Origin: Gryllus longicercus
Taxonomy: Eukaryota > Arthropoda > Insecta > Orthoptera > Gryllidae
Length of the DNA: 64,000 bases
NCBI GenBank assembly: GCA_038098605.1
Contig: JAZDUA010000383.1
Span: 315,001 to 379,000, forward strand
Direction of reading: 5' to 3'
The translations under genes were made by a program, and so were the position numbers. The notes beneath the pieces are model-generated. The model was not told where the DNA came from, made no database searches, and worked only from the letters and a program-made list of their open reading frames with translations. Shown piece after piece: positions 34,270-45,799 of this stretch (position 1 is its first letter; every line of letters begins with the position of its first letter).

Positions 34270-35565
34270 TGAGAATAGGGGTTCCCAATAGGAATGGCAT
34301 CGTCAAATGTTGGTGGGAGTCAAATTACAAATTTGATCTTTTACTTCATTCATATTCTTTATTAAGATGTTTTAAGCCAGTTTCTAAAAAAACGCCCAAA
34401 AAGTCTGGCATTTATAACTATTGAATAACAATTATTAAAAACAAACGTTCTCAGTATATCTTACTATTATTGAAACTAGAAATAATTACGAATCTTTCTG
34501 TTTGGTAAAAGGAATTTTATCATTATCGCATTAATGTGTAAACCTTCCCATTATAATTGCTGTTTGCTGAATATTACAGAGAAAAATGCAGGGAGGTCGT
34601 TGAAGCAACAATTCTTTCAAAAGAAGTCAATGCAACAAAAAAGTTGGGGCACCCAGGTTTAGAATCTGTATGAAGTAGGGAATGGAACTGTTTCTTATCT
34701 TAAAATCAACAAATAATTACGTAGTAACCACCTGAAATTAGTTTATTTCCCAGAATTATTCGACAATTATCAAGGTGGACAGATATTTCAGTGAAACTTT
34801 AACTTATATTCAACAGCAACCGATTCTGCAGGACTGGTCATCCCGTCACGAAATTTACCCTTGACAGTGTTAACCCATCAACTTGAATGTTCTAAAAAGA
34901 GAGATGTGAGTCATCTGCGGTCAGCCTCCCAAAGCAACATTGAACAGATATTCCCAGAGGCCGATGTTCTTCTAACATGACACGGTATCTTTTATGACTA
35001 ACAAAATACAGTCAAACTTTGTTAACATGATTTTTTTTATATATTTGGAAGGATTTTCACCTCCTGCAGCAGTATATAGAATTACATGTAATGAAGTCTT
35101 GATAACTCAAAATTTAATATCGCAAATTCGTCGATAACGCGAAATATATTCTCTCTACGGGAGGAGAAATTGTATTGATAACTCGAAGAAATGTACAGTT
35201 CAGAACTTAAAGAGGGCGTGGCTCCGCCAGATTTTATCAAAAGTTGCCATTGCCCTGCGAAAGATGCGCAGCGTCCTTCCCACGTGCTTGCGCATCCGCC
35301 GATGAACGCGCTGAGGTGATCACGAAAATGACCACATCAGGACACGAATAATTAATTACATTTCACAACCAACAGATGGAGTTTCCCTGATCAATGGGGG
35401 ATTGGGGAGGAAAAGGAATCTCGAAGTGCAGTAAGACAAGCTGTGATAAACACAAGCCGTTCAACAGAGAGAATGTTAAGCAAAACACAACGGGAACTTG
35501 GTCTGCGGATTTGTTTACCATTCATGAAAATAAGTTAAATCATCTGAATTCTATAAAGATTAAAT
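34270..35565. other. AT-rich non-coding DNA
   Basis: About 1.3 kb with no recognised gene. A slightly GC-richer patch at 35,210-35,330 has no signature. Confidence 0.5.
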
Positions 35566-35570
35566 AAATA

Positions 35571-36070
35571 TACAGGGTGATTCAGTCCTAGTTGCTATTA
35601 GAGGACCTCGTGATAGAGTACACTACGTTATTCATGAATACAAAAGGAAAACGTTAATTTCGAGAAAAAAATGTTTTTTGACATTGGTCATTTTTGCAAG
35701 AAAGGTAGCTCAGATATTACATTAAATGTTGTTTCCTGTTGATATTATTGCCTACTTATCTAATGATTATGAAAGGAGACAGAAGAAACTATTATTTAAG
35801 TTTCATTTAGGATAGTTTATCATATTTGTGTATGCAGTCAAAATTTCGTATTTTCACATCGTGAAACACGGACTCAACAAGTGTTCAAAATGGTATCATT
35901 GCAATTTGCGTCAACACAAGGTACTCATCTGCGCTGCACGGCCTCTGTGACGTGCAAAACTTTGCCGGGTTGTTCTTTTATTTCTGCCGCCACGCCTTCA
36001 ATGTGCAGGTAATCACGATCCTCGACTTCGGTAGCATAAAACCGGTCTTTCATTAACCCCCATCTTCAAG
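35571..36070 (-). mobile_element. 3' end of a mariner-type transposon with transposase C-terminal remnant
   Basis: The left boundary is TACAGGGTGATTCA, a terminal motif common in insect mariner-type elements. On the minus strand, about 36,055-35,900, the translation contains GLMKDRFYATEVEDRDYL and CVDAN, matching the 'LKDRVYATKVRDRD ... CVEANGG' C-terminal region of that transposase group as I know it. The upstream catalytic domain is absent or too decayed. An in-frame stop breaks the tail. Confidence 0.75.
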
Positions 36071-36189
36071 ATCGTTGGGAGTGCCTGAGTAATAATACTC
36101 AGATACTGAACGTCTCTTAAACGCTAGGGTAAGAAGTGAGTACTGAGGATAAATTCATCCACAAAACCAACCGATACCTTTACAGAGAA

Positions 36190-36610
36190 TCACTCTTGGT
36201 GAGCTACACCGCGTGCAATATGCGGATTTTCTCGACCCCACATGCAAATTGTGCCAGTACTTGTAAAACATCCGACCGAAGAACAAAATTTGCATTTGCG
36301 CAGAAAATGAATAGAAAATTGGAAACTACGTTGTGTGTCTACTGCGCAAAATGCTGGAAATGGAAAAGTCGTAATCTCTCCGCATGGATTGTTCGCCATA
36401 CGAGGAACTGTGATTCTTTGGCCTCGCGCGAACGGTTTCAGAAATGCTTGGTTTTCTTTACATTTGCGCACGAAATGCCTCATGAATTCAGAACGACGTT
36501 GTAAGTCTGTACAGCACATGTGCTGCACCCGCTGGAAATGGAAAGTGCGTAATCTCTCCGCACGAATTGATCGCCTAGTGACGGACTTCGATGTGGCTTC
36601 GCGCGCTGTT
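36190..36610. repeat. Diverged tandem duplication, period about 170 bp
   Basis: Landmarks recur in order: CATTTGCGCA at 36,293 and 36,461; CTGGAAATGGAAA at 36,353 and 36,531; CGTAATCTCTCCGCA at about 36,369 and 36,548. A third partial unit may precede it. The open frame through the first unit (36,136-36,504) stops in the second and is not convincing as a gene. Confidence 0.8.
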
Positions 36611-36619
36611 TGCCTTGCG

Positions 36620-38455
36620 CTCGCTCCCGGAGCTTATCTGATAGTAGTAATAACCACGTCTTCCAGAGAAGCGGTGAGACGAGGTGAAGTCGCTCGCATG
36701 CTTGCCAGAACCCCTGTTACCCGAGCACAAGTGCGTAGTTCATATTTTAACGTTAATTATTTACAAAACTAAACGACGAAGAGTATTCAATTTTGGAAAA
36801 TTCAGTTTGTACATTACTTAATAGTTAAAGTCCCGTATTAGCAATGAGCACTGAATTACCCTATAGAACCTTTCGCATTTTAAAAATATTTATGATTTTT
36901 AAAATTCCTATTTTTAAAACTCAAAATTTTCATAAAGCATTCTGATTTCTTTCCTAAGATATGGAGGTTTGAAGATATTTCTAAACACTGCATGAACCAT
37001 GCACTAATTTATACTAAACGCACTACAGTTAAAAATCACTAAATAAAAATAAACACTTGAAATTAATAACATTGATTTTAACAACATTTGACGTTGTCCG
37101 GAAAGAAACTCCAACTTCAAGATTGCACACTACTTACTAGGTCTAAAGTAATAGTAGCTACTGAAAGATAATAAAAGTAATCATGGGCAGCTAATATACA
37201 CGAACAACATTTGCACCACAGCAATACAAGAATTAGTTACGTTATTAGGCGTATGATAAAATTGCGAATTGTGCCAATTAATAAGTTTCAGTAAACAGAT
37301 GAATGTAGAGGTTTAATAAAAAAGAAACAGTTTTCAGAAACAAACTTCAAAATGTGAACTTGTATGTGTCAATCTAATACCCTTACGGTAACTCTTCACT
37401 CTTTCTTCGGTTCTGCGTTTAGGGATTTAGGGTCAGGGACGTTATTACTTGGAAAGACAAGTTGTATTAGCCTATTTTCTTGTACGATGTATGAATTCAC
37501 TCTTGGGAACGTCTCGAAACAAGAGGTGAACCGATTTTCTTAACGGAACGCCCAAGGGATTTTGCGACGTATTGAAATGACATTTTATAGACGTTTACCT
37601 CCTAACGTCAAAGCACCCAAAGGACCATGCACTATCACGACCATGCGACATCTAAGAGGCAACTTTATTTCGCCATTACCACGTTTCTTGGAACGTCACG
37701 CTTCTCGCTTCCTTTACGATCGATATGGAGAATCTAGAGACGACGCTTCTTCCTGTACTTGACGTCCTAAAGCTTTGATGAGAGTAAATACAATCGTAAC
37801 TGCAATGTTTGTACCTTACAATCTAACTTTGCTAATCTCAAATTGAAGAGAAGAACCAATTTCCTCCAGTTGTAGAAAATTTTCTAATTTTTTGACACAT
37901 TAACGAAGTAAAAATGAACTTCAGAAATATTAGATTTGCTATTTCTTTGACGATGTTAATATTATATTTTCTTGAAATATTTTACATTTTAGATATATTA
38001 GTGATGACACAGATCAAACGAGTTAAACGATACCCTTTACCTTCTGGCTGCTATTTTTTCTCCGTTGACGATTACAATTTCGATACAATTTTCTGGCAGC
38101 CACGTATTTTGAGTAGTGTTGTATTGCAAGTTTTAAGATTTAAAACAACTAATCTAATTTTGAAGGAATAAAGGATTAAACACTTTCGATTTAATGTAGA
38201 GTAACTACAGTTGTTGTAAATACCGACCTCCAACAGAAATCTGTCAAATAATATCTGCATGTTATCGCGTACCAGAAAAATGTCTCGAATACTGGTCAGT
38301 TCAAAAAGAGGAATGTCCACAGTGAGGTTTCCTACCGCCCTCGATACCAAACGAAAACAGCAACTGAATTTGAACCCTTTTTCTTTATTAACTACCGCAG
38401 TTCAAACTCCCTCCCACTGGACCTCCACACAATACCTTCCTAATACGACTATCAC
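36620..38455. other. AT-rich non-coding DNA
   Basis: About 1.8 kb. Short overlapping frames at 37,562-38,468 have no family signature. Confidence 0.5.
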
Positions 38456-38459
38456 GACG

Positions 38460-38765
38460 TCTAAATAGCGACTTCACCACACGAGTGGTCCCTCGCGCAT
38501 GCGCAGGGATGAACATGCGCTGCTGCGTAATTACGCACGTGTGCGGGAGTCGGCCTGACCGCTTCTCGAAGGCACCGGCCGGCCAGTGAAGAGCCACACC
38601 CACCACACCGCGCTGGCCGATCCATTCTCACGGCGCTGAGCCAGCCACTAAGCCACACCCCGCCCCCGCGTCCCCGAGCCACGGCCTAACAGAGCACACC
38701 GCGTGCCGCGCCGCGCCGTCCCAAGAGACGGTGCACAACTGCCCCTCCCAACCAGAGCAGGGCTT
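38460..38765. promoter_or_regulatory. Promoter-like CpG island with NRF1-type site
   Basis: GCGCATGCGC (38,495-38,504) is a perfect NRF1-type palindrome. TGCGTAATTACGCA (38,524-38,537) is a perfect 14-bp palindrome 20 bp downstream. CCACACCC and CCCCGCCCCCG (38,590-38,670) are KLF/Sp1-type sites. The block is CpG-rich and has no TATA box at a clear position. It is the most promoter-like island in the window; direction and gene unknown. Confidence 0.5.
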
Positions 38766-38769
38766 ACCA

Positions 38770-39095
38770 TCTAACTCACACACCGCTCCAGAATGCGAAA
38801 TTAGGATTCACACACAGGACATTAAAGGAAGTACTATGGTAGATTCCAGATCTAGCTCATGGGGCTCGAGTAAGGGGTTGTTTCCGAATAGAAAATAATT
38901 ATAACGTGTAACCTATAGTGAACAACACATCTCTTGCATAAACAAATTACGAAATATATTAACATTAGTATAATATAGTTAAAACATTAAGAAGGAGTTA
39001 AATAACAAAATGTACAGAATTCAATAAAATAGTAGAACTTTTTTCCATCAACTGAAGGATAGTTCACATATTACATCACCAAACTTCGTTTATCA
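38770..39095. other. AT-rich non-coding DNA
   Basis: Nothing recognised. Confidence 0.5.
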
Positions 39096-39096
39096 G

Positions 39097-39142
<46 letters not shown>
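39097..39142. repeat. (TTA)n microsatellite
   Basis: About 15 perfect ATT/TTA units. Confidence 0.95.
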
Positions 39143-39143
<1 letters not shown>

Positions 39144-39144
39144 T

Positions 39145-39880
39145 ACTAGTTATTTTCCCGTTCTATTTCCCTATAATCGCTTTACAGAGGTCACGTAGCA
39201 CACTACGTAAAATCAGAAGAGACAAGTTGCTAACACAACTACTCACTTTGTCGTTCCCCACAGGTGGGCGTTAATCGAATGTTAGGGAGAACGACTGCGC
39301 AAAGCAGGCCCAAGAAATAGCCATATGGGTAAACAATGCAGAGATCAATGTTGTTGTTTTTATCTTTTCGACTGCACACTCTCATTAAGGTTTGGTTCCA
39401 GAAAGATAACAAAGCAATTAATCCGTTAATAACACCTTCATTGCTCGAATATTTAATGTTTGCGCTGTTAGCAATCTAGTTTTGAATCACCGAGAGCGAA
39501 CTCGTTACACTAATATAAAACAAGAAAATAAATAAGACGTTGGGGAAGAGTGGCTTTGCAATAAAAATGTGTTAATTGTAATGTGTTCCGTATTTTATCT
39601 GTAGTCTATTGAACATGACTAGCCAAATCAGTGTGAGAACCAGGATCCGGTATTTTTCAAATCGATTTATTTTATTCCTAGATAGCATTAGGCGTTCAAT
39701 AAACGTCTTGATGAAACATTGTTTCTATCGTCAGGGATCTATAGAAACCTAATCTGAATAATATTGTACACAATCATCCACCATCAACGTTGTTAGCGTT
39801 CCATTGCTATCTTCCCAATCAATGCCGTTACCAACACCAACCCCTTTATGATAGCCTCGGTCCTCGTAATTGCCTCATCA
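39145..39880. other. AT-rich non-coding DNA
   Basis: No gene or repeat recognised. Confidence 0.5.
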
Positions 39881-39884
39881 CTGC

Positions 39885-40625
39885 CAACGCAATCATGGCC
39901 GCCATCCATCTCCACTCTCACCGTCACCGCCCTCGCCGGAGCCCTCCGCCGTTCCCATCGCCCCGGCCAACGCTACCGCCTCCACCCCTGCCATCTCCAC
40001 CGCCAAACCGTCCCCACCCCCGCCATCGCCATCGCCTTCGTCTCCACCATCTCCACCGCCCACCCTCCACCACATTAACCCCCCGTTTTGCTTGGTCTCC
40101 ACCATCTCCATTGTCCAACCACGGCCTCCGTCAGACCCCGTTCCCGTCCCTGCCCTCGACATCGCCATCGCCTTTGTCCCGCCTCCACCGTTTCCCCCGT
40201 TTAGCCATTGCCTCCGCCAGCTCCACCGTCCCCACCCTCTCCATCTTCATCGCCCGAACCATTCTCCAGGCGGCCGCCTCCTCGTCCTCCCCCCCCCCCC
40301 CGCTGCGAAACCGCCGCACCGCCGGACAAAGCCGCGCCCCCGACAGCGCCATTGTCGGGAGCCATCCGTCGGCTGGCGTCATCCGAGACGGCGCGGCGCG
40401 GCGCGTAAGTTTATTAATGCAGATGCTTATTCCGTGCCGGCGCGCCTCGGCGCCGGGCGCCCGGGACAAAGGGCGAGTCAAATACGCGACGCGACCGGGC
40501 CCCGGCGCGGACGAGCGCGGAGTGACCGCCGCGGGCGCTGCTCTCCGCCGGCGCCTCGCTCACCTGCGGACCCTCCTTCTCCGCCCGACTCTGCACGAAC
40601 CATGCACATTGCACCACAACGGCTA
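39885..40625. promoter_or_regulatory. Large GC-rich island
   Basis: The first half (39,890-40,260) is C-rich with irregular CCACCGCCATC-type repeats and little G. The second half (40,265-40,610) is CpG-dense with CGGCGCGGCGCGGCGCG (40,389-40,405) and GGCGCCGGGCGCCCGGG (40,448-40,465). Frames of 264-278 codons overlap in two registers because the C-rich strand lacks stops, so they are not evidence of a gene. GTAAGT at 40,406 could be a splice donor. Confidence 0.45.
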
Positions 40626-40710
40626 ACCTCGCACGTAGTTTTTGGAGAAGCTACAATGGCTTAAATACGACTAGAATACACAAGGGTATTATGTTATTAT
40701 TTATTATATA

Positions 40711-41252
40711 CAGCGTGCCTGCGGAGGAAACGGCGAAACTTCGCAAATAAACTCATACAATAATTTTAAGCATATTTTATGTAATAAACTACGTGGATAT
40801 TCCGAATGGTTGTGCCACAATAAGCACTCAAAAGTTGGGTTGAAAAATTGCTTTCTAGTCAAAAATTTGCATTGCAGAGACCTAGAAACACTTCAAAGGC
40901 ATGGAAGTTGTTTATTATTTACAAAAAATAATATATTAGCATTAAAACAGAAATAAAAAAGCACCCAATTTACACAATTTGACTGTTTTTTTTTATTTCT
41001 CGCTTATTTTTTTCTTTCTGAACAAATATATTAATTCCTTTTGAAAATAATAAACAATTTACGTGTTTCTAGAGGGTTTAATGGTTTCTGCAATGCAAAT
41101 TTGTGCCCAGAAAGCAAATTTTCAATCTAACTTTGGAGTGTATATTGCGGCTTAACCATTCGGAATATCCTCGTAGTTTATTAGACAAAATCTTTAAAAT
41201 TGTCTTAAGAGCCTATTTGCGAAGTTTCCACGTTTCCTCCCCAGATACCCTG
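40711..41252. mobile_element. 542-bp MITE with about 190-bp inverted arms, TA target duplication
   Basis: The left arm starting CAGCGTGCCTGCGGAGGAAA and the right arm whose complement starts CAGGGTATCTGGGGAGGAAA are imperfect inverted copies. They share AACTTCGCAAATA, TAATAAACTACG, GGATATTCCGAATGGTT, TTTGCATTGCAGA and CTAGAAACAC in order. TA flanks both ends (40,709-40,710 and 41,253-41,254), which fits a Tc1/mariner-type MITE. The central AT-rich spacer is about 170 bp. No transposase. Confidence 0.88.
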
Positions 41253-41254
41253 TA

Positions 41255-41398
41255 TAATAACGTTAAGCGATGTAAACTACAATAAAAAAGTATCGTATTA
41301 TCTTCAACCATAGTGAATCAAAAGCTAGCCAATATTTTAACGATGTTATGTTACCTTAAATATACGTTTTTTATCTTGTAAAAGAATCTTGCAATTAT
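41255..41398. other. Short AT-rich spacer
   Basis: AT-rich DNA between the MITE and the next microsatellite. Nothing recognised. Confidence 0.5.
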
Positions 41399-41399
41399 G

Positions 41400-41400
<1 letters not shown>

Positions 41401-41460
<60 letters not shown>
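41401..41460. repeat. (TAA)n microsatellite
   Basis: About 20 perfect TAA units. Confidence 0.95.
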
Positions 41461-41463
<3 letters not shown>

Positions 41464-41464
41464 T

Positions 41465-42340
41465 TCGGTTGGAAATAGATTCGGCGATCTACATTATATT
41501 GTCAATCAATTTCAAAAATTCTGATAAATGTAAACTAGAAGTTTAAGGGTTAGCTAAAAATGAAATTTCATTGCATTTATATGAGTATTCCTTTCCGTGA
41601 AGCCTGTCTTAAATTATTTTTGCGGCGTTCCTAAATAGCACGTAACTATTCCAAACTCATTTAAATGTAGTTTCGGCTCTGGCTCATTTTATAAAATTCA
41701 GTTTTTGGAGAAGAAAAACCAACGATTTCTTCTTTTAATTACGTTTCATTTTTATTAAGCCAAGGCCGTTTTTCGTTTAACTTACACGATTAATTACACG
41801 CTGAATATATGACAAGTTTTTGACATTGAGTAATTTCAACATCATCGCTCTTATAGTCGCATGAAACTATGAACATTCCTAAAACGAGAAGTTATTACAA
41901 AAAAGCTAGTAGTGATAAGAAAGATAGTTCCTACATATTCTACAGTACATACTGTAACACTCCCGGTCGTCTCGTGAGGAAACGCCCGGTAAGCGGCCCT
42001 GAAATAGCTCAGTCGGTGATGGAAGGAATTGTTAACAAATACTGGTAACATGAAACACTTGGATCACTGGTAAAATCACTTTTATTCCTGGGCAAAATAA
42101 TTCAAAATGCCCCAGGGAAGTTACACATGTAAATAGAATCGGAAATTTGAAAATTAGGTGGACAGATAAGAAGATGAAAAGTTAGTAGCCAGTATAAAGC
42201 TTAGAAATTAGGAAGACTTATAGTTAGCATCACAATGGTAACAAATATTACAGATCAATGTGTCTTAGCGCGACACCGCATTACAGGATTTTCGCAGGGA
42301 TGAATACCCTGAATTATATTGCCTTGGTAAAGTTTCTTTT
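41465..42340. other. AT-rich non-coding DNA
   Basis: No gene recognised. Confidence 0.5.
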
Positions 42341-42344
42341 TGTG

Positions 42345-42690
42345 GGCCCTAAACGGGCGCGGTGCGGTCGAGGGGAGGCGGCGGCAACCTTCGCAGGGTG
42401 CGCGGCCGGGGCGATGTCCTTGTGCCCACCCAGGCACGTCCGTCAGCTGGTCTGGCGTCTGGGGGCGTTACCCTCAGAGGCGGCGGCGCGGCCAAGGGAA
42501 GGCGGCGGCGCGGCCAAGGGAGGCGGCGTTGTAACGGCGCCTGGCCGTCTAGTTGAGCTCGGGGTCGGCTGATGGCGTCACCCAAAAGGCGGTGGCGCGT
42601 GGCTGCGTTGAAACGACGTCTGGGAGAACTGGCAGAAACTGGTAGACTTGGAGCGGCCGGGCGTTCACAATCTCAGGAACGTAGTGGTCG
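42345..42690. promoter_or_regulatory. CpG island with a 24-bp tandem duplication
   Basis: CpG-dense block. CGGCGGCGCGGCCAAGGGAA is followed by a near-identical unit (42,481-42,527). Overlapping frames on both strands lack signatures. Possible promoter island. Confidence 0.4.
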
Positions 42691-42744
42691 ATCATGCGTC
42701 TCTCTGATTTCCGTGATAATAATTGTCGGACACAACTTCGGACA

Positions 42745-43050
42745 GTTTAGCAATCCTTCGGAGAAACATTCGCCTCACGACGAATTCCCACCCCAGAGAA
42801 TTTTCTCTGTCTACTGCAGCCGGCTCAATGCTCAAAACTCGCAGCAAAATAATAAAATCCCACATAGGCACATTCGCCCGAATAATCCCACCCCAGATAA
42901 GTTTTTCTCCTAACTGCCCTTAGCCTAGAACTCAGGCTCCGTCCGACGAAAAATTACAAGTCTTTCAGAGACACACTGGTCTCTCCCCGACGAATAGTTA
43001 TCCCCCCAGAGAAGATTCTCTCCCGACTGCTCCCCGTCTAAAAGATCTGG
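42745..43050. repeat. Three-unit diverged tandem repeat, period about 100-112 bp
   Basis: Unit starts at about 42,781 (CGAATTCCCACCCCAGAGAA), 42,879 (CGAATAATCCCACCCCAGAT) and 42,991 (CGAATAGTTATCCCCCCAGA), each followed by a TTTTCTC(T/C) block and an ACTGC block. Units are well diverged, so the duplication is old. Not coding. Confidence 0.7.
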
Positions 43051-43079
43051 CCCCGTCTGATGCTCTGCACTTTCTGATA

Positions 43080-43490
43080 TTCTGTCAGTCGAAATTGCAT
43101 TAGGTTAACTTTTGCCCCCACCCAATTTTCTCGTATGTTCTAGCTCCTTATGATAGTTGCGTCGCTATTGGCCGAGAGAAATGGCGCATTACTTTATTTC
43201 GACCAATGGTGACAGGGGTAGTGAATGGAGTTCTGACTCTTTGCATAACTGTGAGCGTCGAGAATTTTCTTTGCCCTACTAGAACATGCTCGCACAAGAC
43301 GGGCGTTGTCCGTGAAAGAAATTTGTCGATTTCAAAAGCGATCTAGAAGGTTCGCACAGGCTGGCCATGCGAACACGTGCTCCACAGTAAATCTGTCGGC
43401 GACTGACCCTCTTAACGACTATTTTAATGTGCCGGAGGCGGAGACGGCTGTCAGATAAGCAGGGTTGCGCGCGTGAGGCCATGTCGCAAT
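43080..43490. promoter_or_regulatory. Candidate regulatory block with CCAAT-type sites
   Basis: Non-repetitive, balanced composition. Inverted CCAAT-type sites ATTGGCC (about 43,169) and ACCAATGG (about 43,202), and a TGTCAGATAAGC segment (43,450-43,461) with a GATA core. No exon recognised. Confidence 0.25.
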
Positions 43491-43499
43491 CTGTTCCCA

Positions 43500-45375
43500 G
43501 TATTACTCAGGGTGGCCGAATCTGTTTATTTAATTTAATTTTCCTGGCATGAATTTCGTTTCAAAAGGTATGACGAAATCTGTATCGCTACAATACAGCA
43601 AACAGCAAAACAATAAGCTGAGGGTCTAGATGCGAAAAGCAATTTAAATTTGCATCTGAAGTTCAAGCACGTTGATACGAGTAAGCAATTTACATTGTAA
43701 AAGTTGATCTCACTCTCTTAGCAATTCGTTTGAGAAGAAAAGATTAAATCTTACTAATCACCAGGAATTCCCATCGTATTGTAACTCCATAATTTTCCTC
43801 TATTTCATATAATGACGAAGAAGGCTTTTAGTAACAAATACCAACTACCAGATCACTAAAGATACTTCATCAGTAATTATTCAAATACTTCGAATAATGG
43901 AATTTATCTACACGATAATTCAATAGACCTTGCTTAATCCGAAATATTCAGAAGTGCATTCAATAATTAAATATTGGAAATTCAAGCAAAGATTGGTTGG
44001 TGCTGCGGTGTCTTTTTTCCTTACGTGGACTGAAACTGTACCACGTGATGCACTCCAGCAGATGGCGTGACAATAAAAGATGGCAATAGTCGTGAAAAAC
44101 GTTCTTTAACACCATCCTTATATTTCGTCAAAAAGTGTAAAAACAGAAAAGTTTATGACACCCAAACCGAAAATAAGCATGAAATAGTGCATTGATTTTT
44201 AAGCAAATTAAAAAGATGTTCTTTCTTCGGGTCATACTTTTCGCATCGATGAACTGGTTTTCTTTCTTGTATCCCATTTTTTTCTAGAAATAAATTTTAA
44301 AATTTTCAGAAGCAACGTAAACGCCACGTGGGGTTTGCCGTAACTGAGCTGGTCGATACCGGAGTCAGCGGTACCAGGCGCGAAAACAAAGCCAAAACGG
44401 GAGGCGAAACAGCGAGTTACGTCACGAACAACCAGACATCACGCGATAGAGCAATGGATGTACATTTGTCTACACAAAACTGCCAAAGTTCGAAAACATT
44501 AAAAGCACTTATTACAAACTGCCATGCTCTAGCGCAACTCATTAACGCTGAAAATATTAAAAATAGACGTCATATAATACAACGAAAATTATTATCATAT
44601 TACCTCATGTTGATAGTTCGAATAAGTTAAATAAATCGCAAAACAAAGAGGCATAATGTTCTCTAATATTCTTGATTACTACTGTCTAACACGTTTAGGA
44701 GAACAGAAAGTCTGAACGCCACAAATGATCTTCTAGAGAAACTAAAAACCAACGCAAAGTATTTACTGAACAGTGGTAACAGTGATATGTAAAACTACTT
44801 TTTGAAATATACCATAGAAAATGAAACAACTTGTAAAAACGTAGTCCAATATTATCGATGCCGTCGAAGTGCGATATTTCAAATTGGGTAGAGAGTATAT
44901 TCCATCAGTTTTATTGTTAGGTATAGCTAACGTGTAAAAGGGAAACAGATGTGTGAATTACTTCTGATTTTATTGTTATGGAATAAATGACACAATAAAA
45001 GAAAGTGCTGAAAACATAACCTTAAATAATCACATGTAAGAACAAGAACTTTTCTTAGACAACTCTACTGAGGTAATGAACTTTTGAATTAACTCTCTAA
45101 ATTGACGTGGCATCTACCTTGTTGCAAAGAATCAATTCTTATGGCTTTATAAATACGGCACAGCTTCGGTACAAAAATAAAACATACTAATATGAGAAAG
45201 AATTTGCTGGGTGGAAATGTTGAACGGAACATCCACCTCCTTCGAAAATAAGTACATACACTGGGGTATCTTTTCTTAATAGCTACGTGTAAGTGTATTT
45301 TCTACCAATCATCTGATCGTATTTAATGGTACTCCCATTGAAACACTGTAAATGTCATCCAGCTATAATCAAATT
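43500..45375. other. AT-rich non-coding DNA
   Basis: About 1.9 kb; one slightly GC-richer patch (44,310-44,440). No feature recognised. Confidence 0.5.
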
Positions 45376-45377
45376 CT

Positions 45378-45378
45378 G

Positions 45379-45458
<80 letters not shown>
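45378..45458. repeat. (ATA)n microsatellite
   Basis: About 27 perfect ATA/TAA units directly upstream of a SINE. On the minus strand it yields an artefactual poly-Ile frame. Confidence 0.95.
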
Positions 45459-45465
45459 CATGACG

Positions 45466-45778
45466 ATCAGATGGCCGAGATCGCTAAGGCAGTAGTGCCG
45501 GAGTGGTTTCGGACCAGAAGATCGCGGGTTCGAATCCCGCCTCGGGCATGGGTGTATTTGTGTGTTTGTGTATGTCTGTATGTGTTGTCCTTTCACCCTA
45601 TCATCATCATTTCATCTTCCATACAACCTTGGGGGGGATAAAAATAAAATCGGATCCAGCTCCCCCCAAAGAATTGTTCGCAAGCACCTGCCACCGTGAT
45701 ATTAAATGAAAAACTGAGCCACGGTAAATGCAGGTTGCTTGCCCTGCGTGGTCCTAGTCGGCCGAAACGAAAATAAAA
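45466..45778 (+). mobile_element. tRNA-derived SINE, family B, copy with intact pol III boxes
   Basis: A box GATGGCCGAGATCGCTAAGG (45,471-45,490) and B box GCGGGTTCGAATCCCGC (45,524-45,540) are well preserved and resemble tRNA-Ser/Leu-type boxes. CGATCAGATGGCCGAG to CCTCGGGC is shared with the minus-strand copy at 33,960-34,262. The body carries CCTTTCACCCTATCATCATC and ends in ACGAAAATAAAATAATG. The tRNA-like part does not fold as an intact tRNA because the acceptor ends do not pair. Confidence 0.8.
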
Positions 45779-45799
45779 TAATGTTACGCGGAAAAGAAA

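Noticed and set aside
39790..40664. 264- and 278-codon frames in overlapping registers
   Set aside because: Two registers being equally open in a C-rich strand is a composition effect.
45471..45550. Intact tRNA gene
   Set aside because: A and B boxes are good but acceptor arms do not pair, and the head is shared with another SINE copy.
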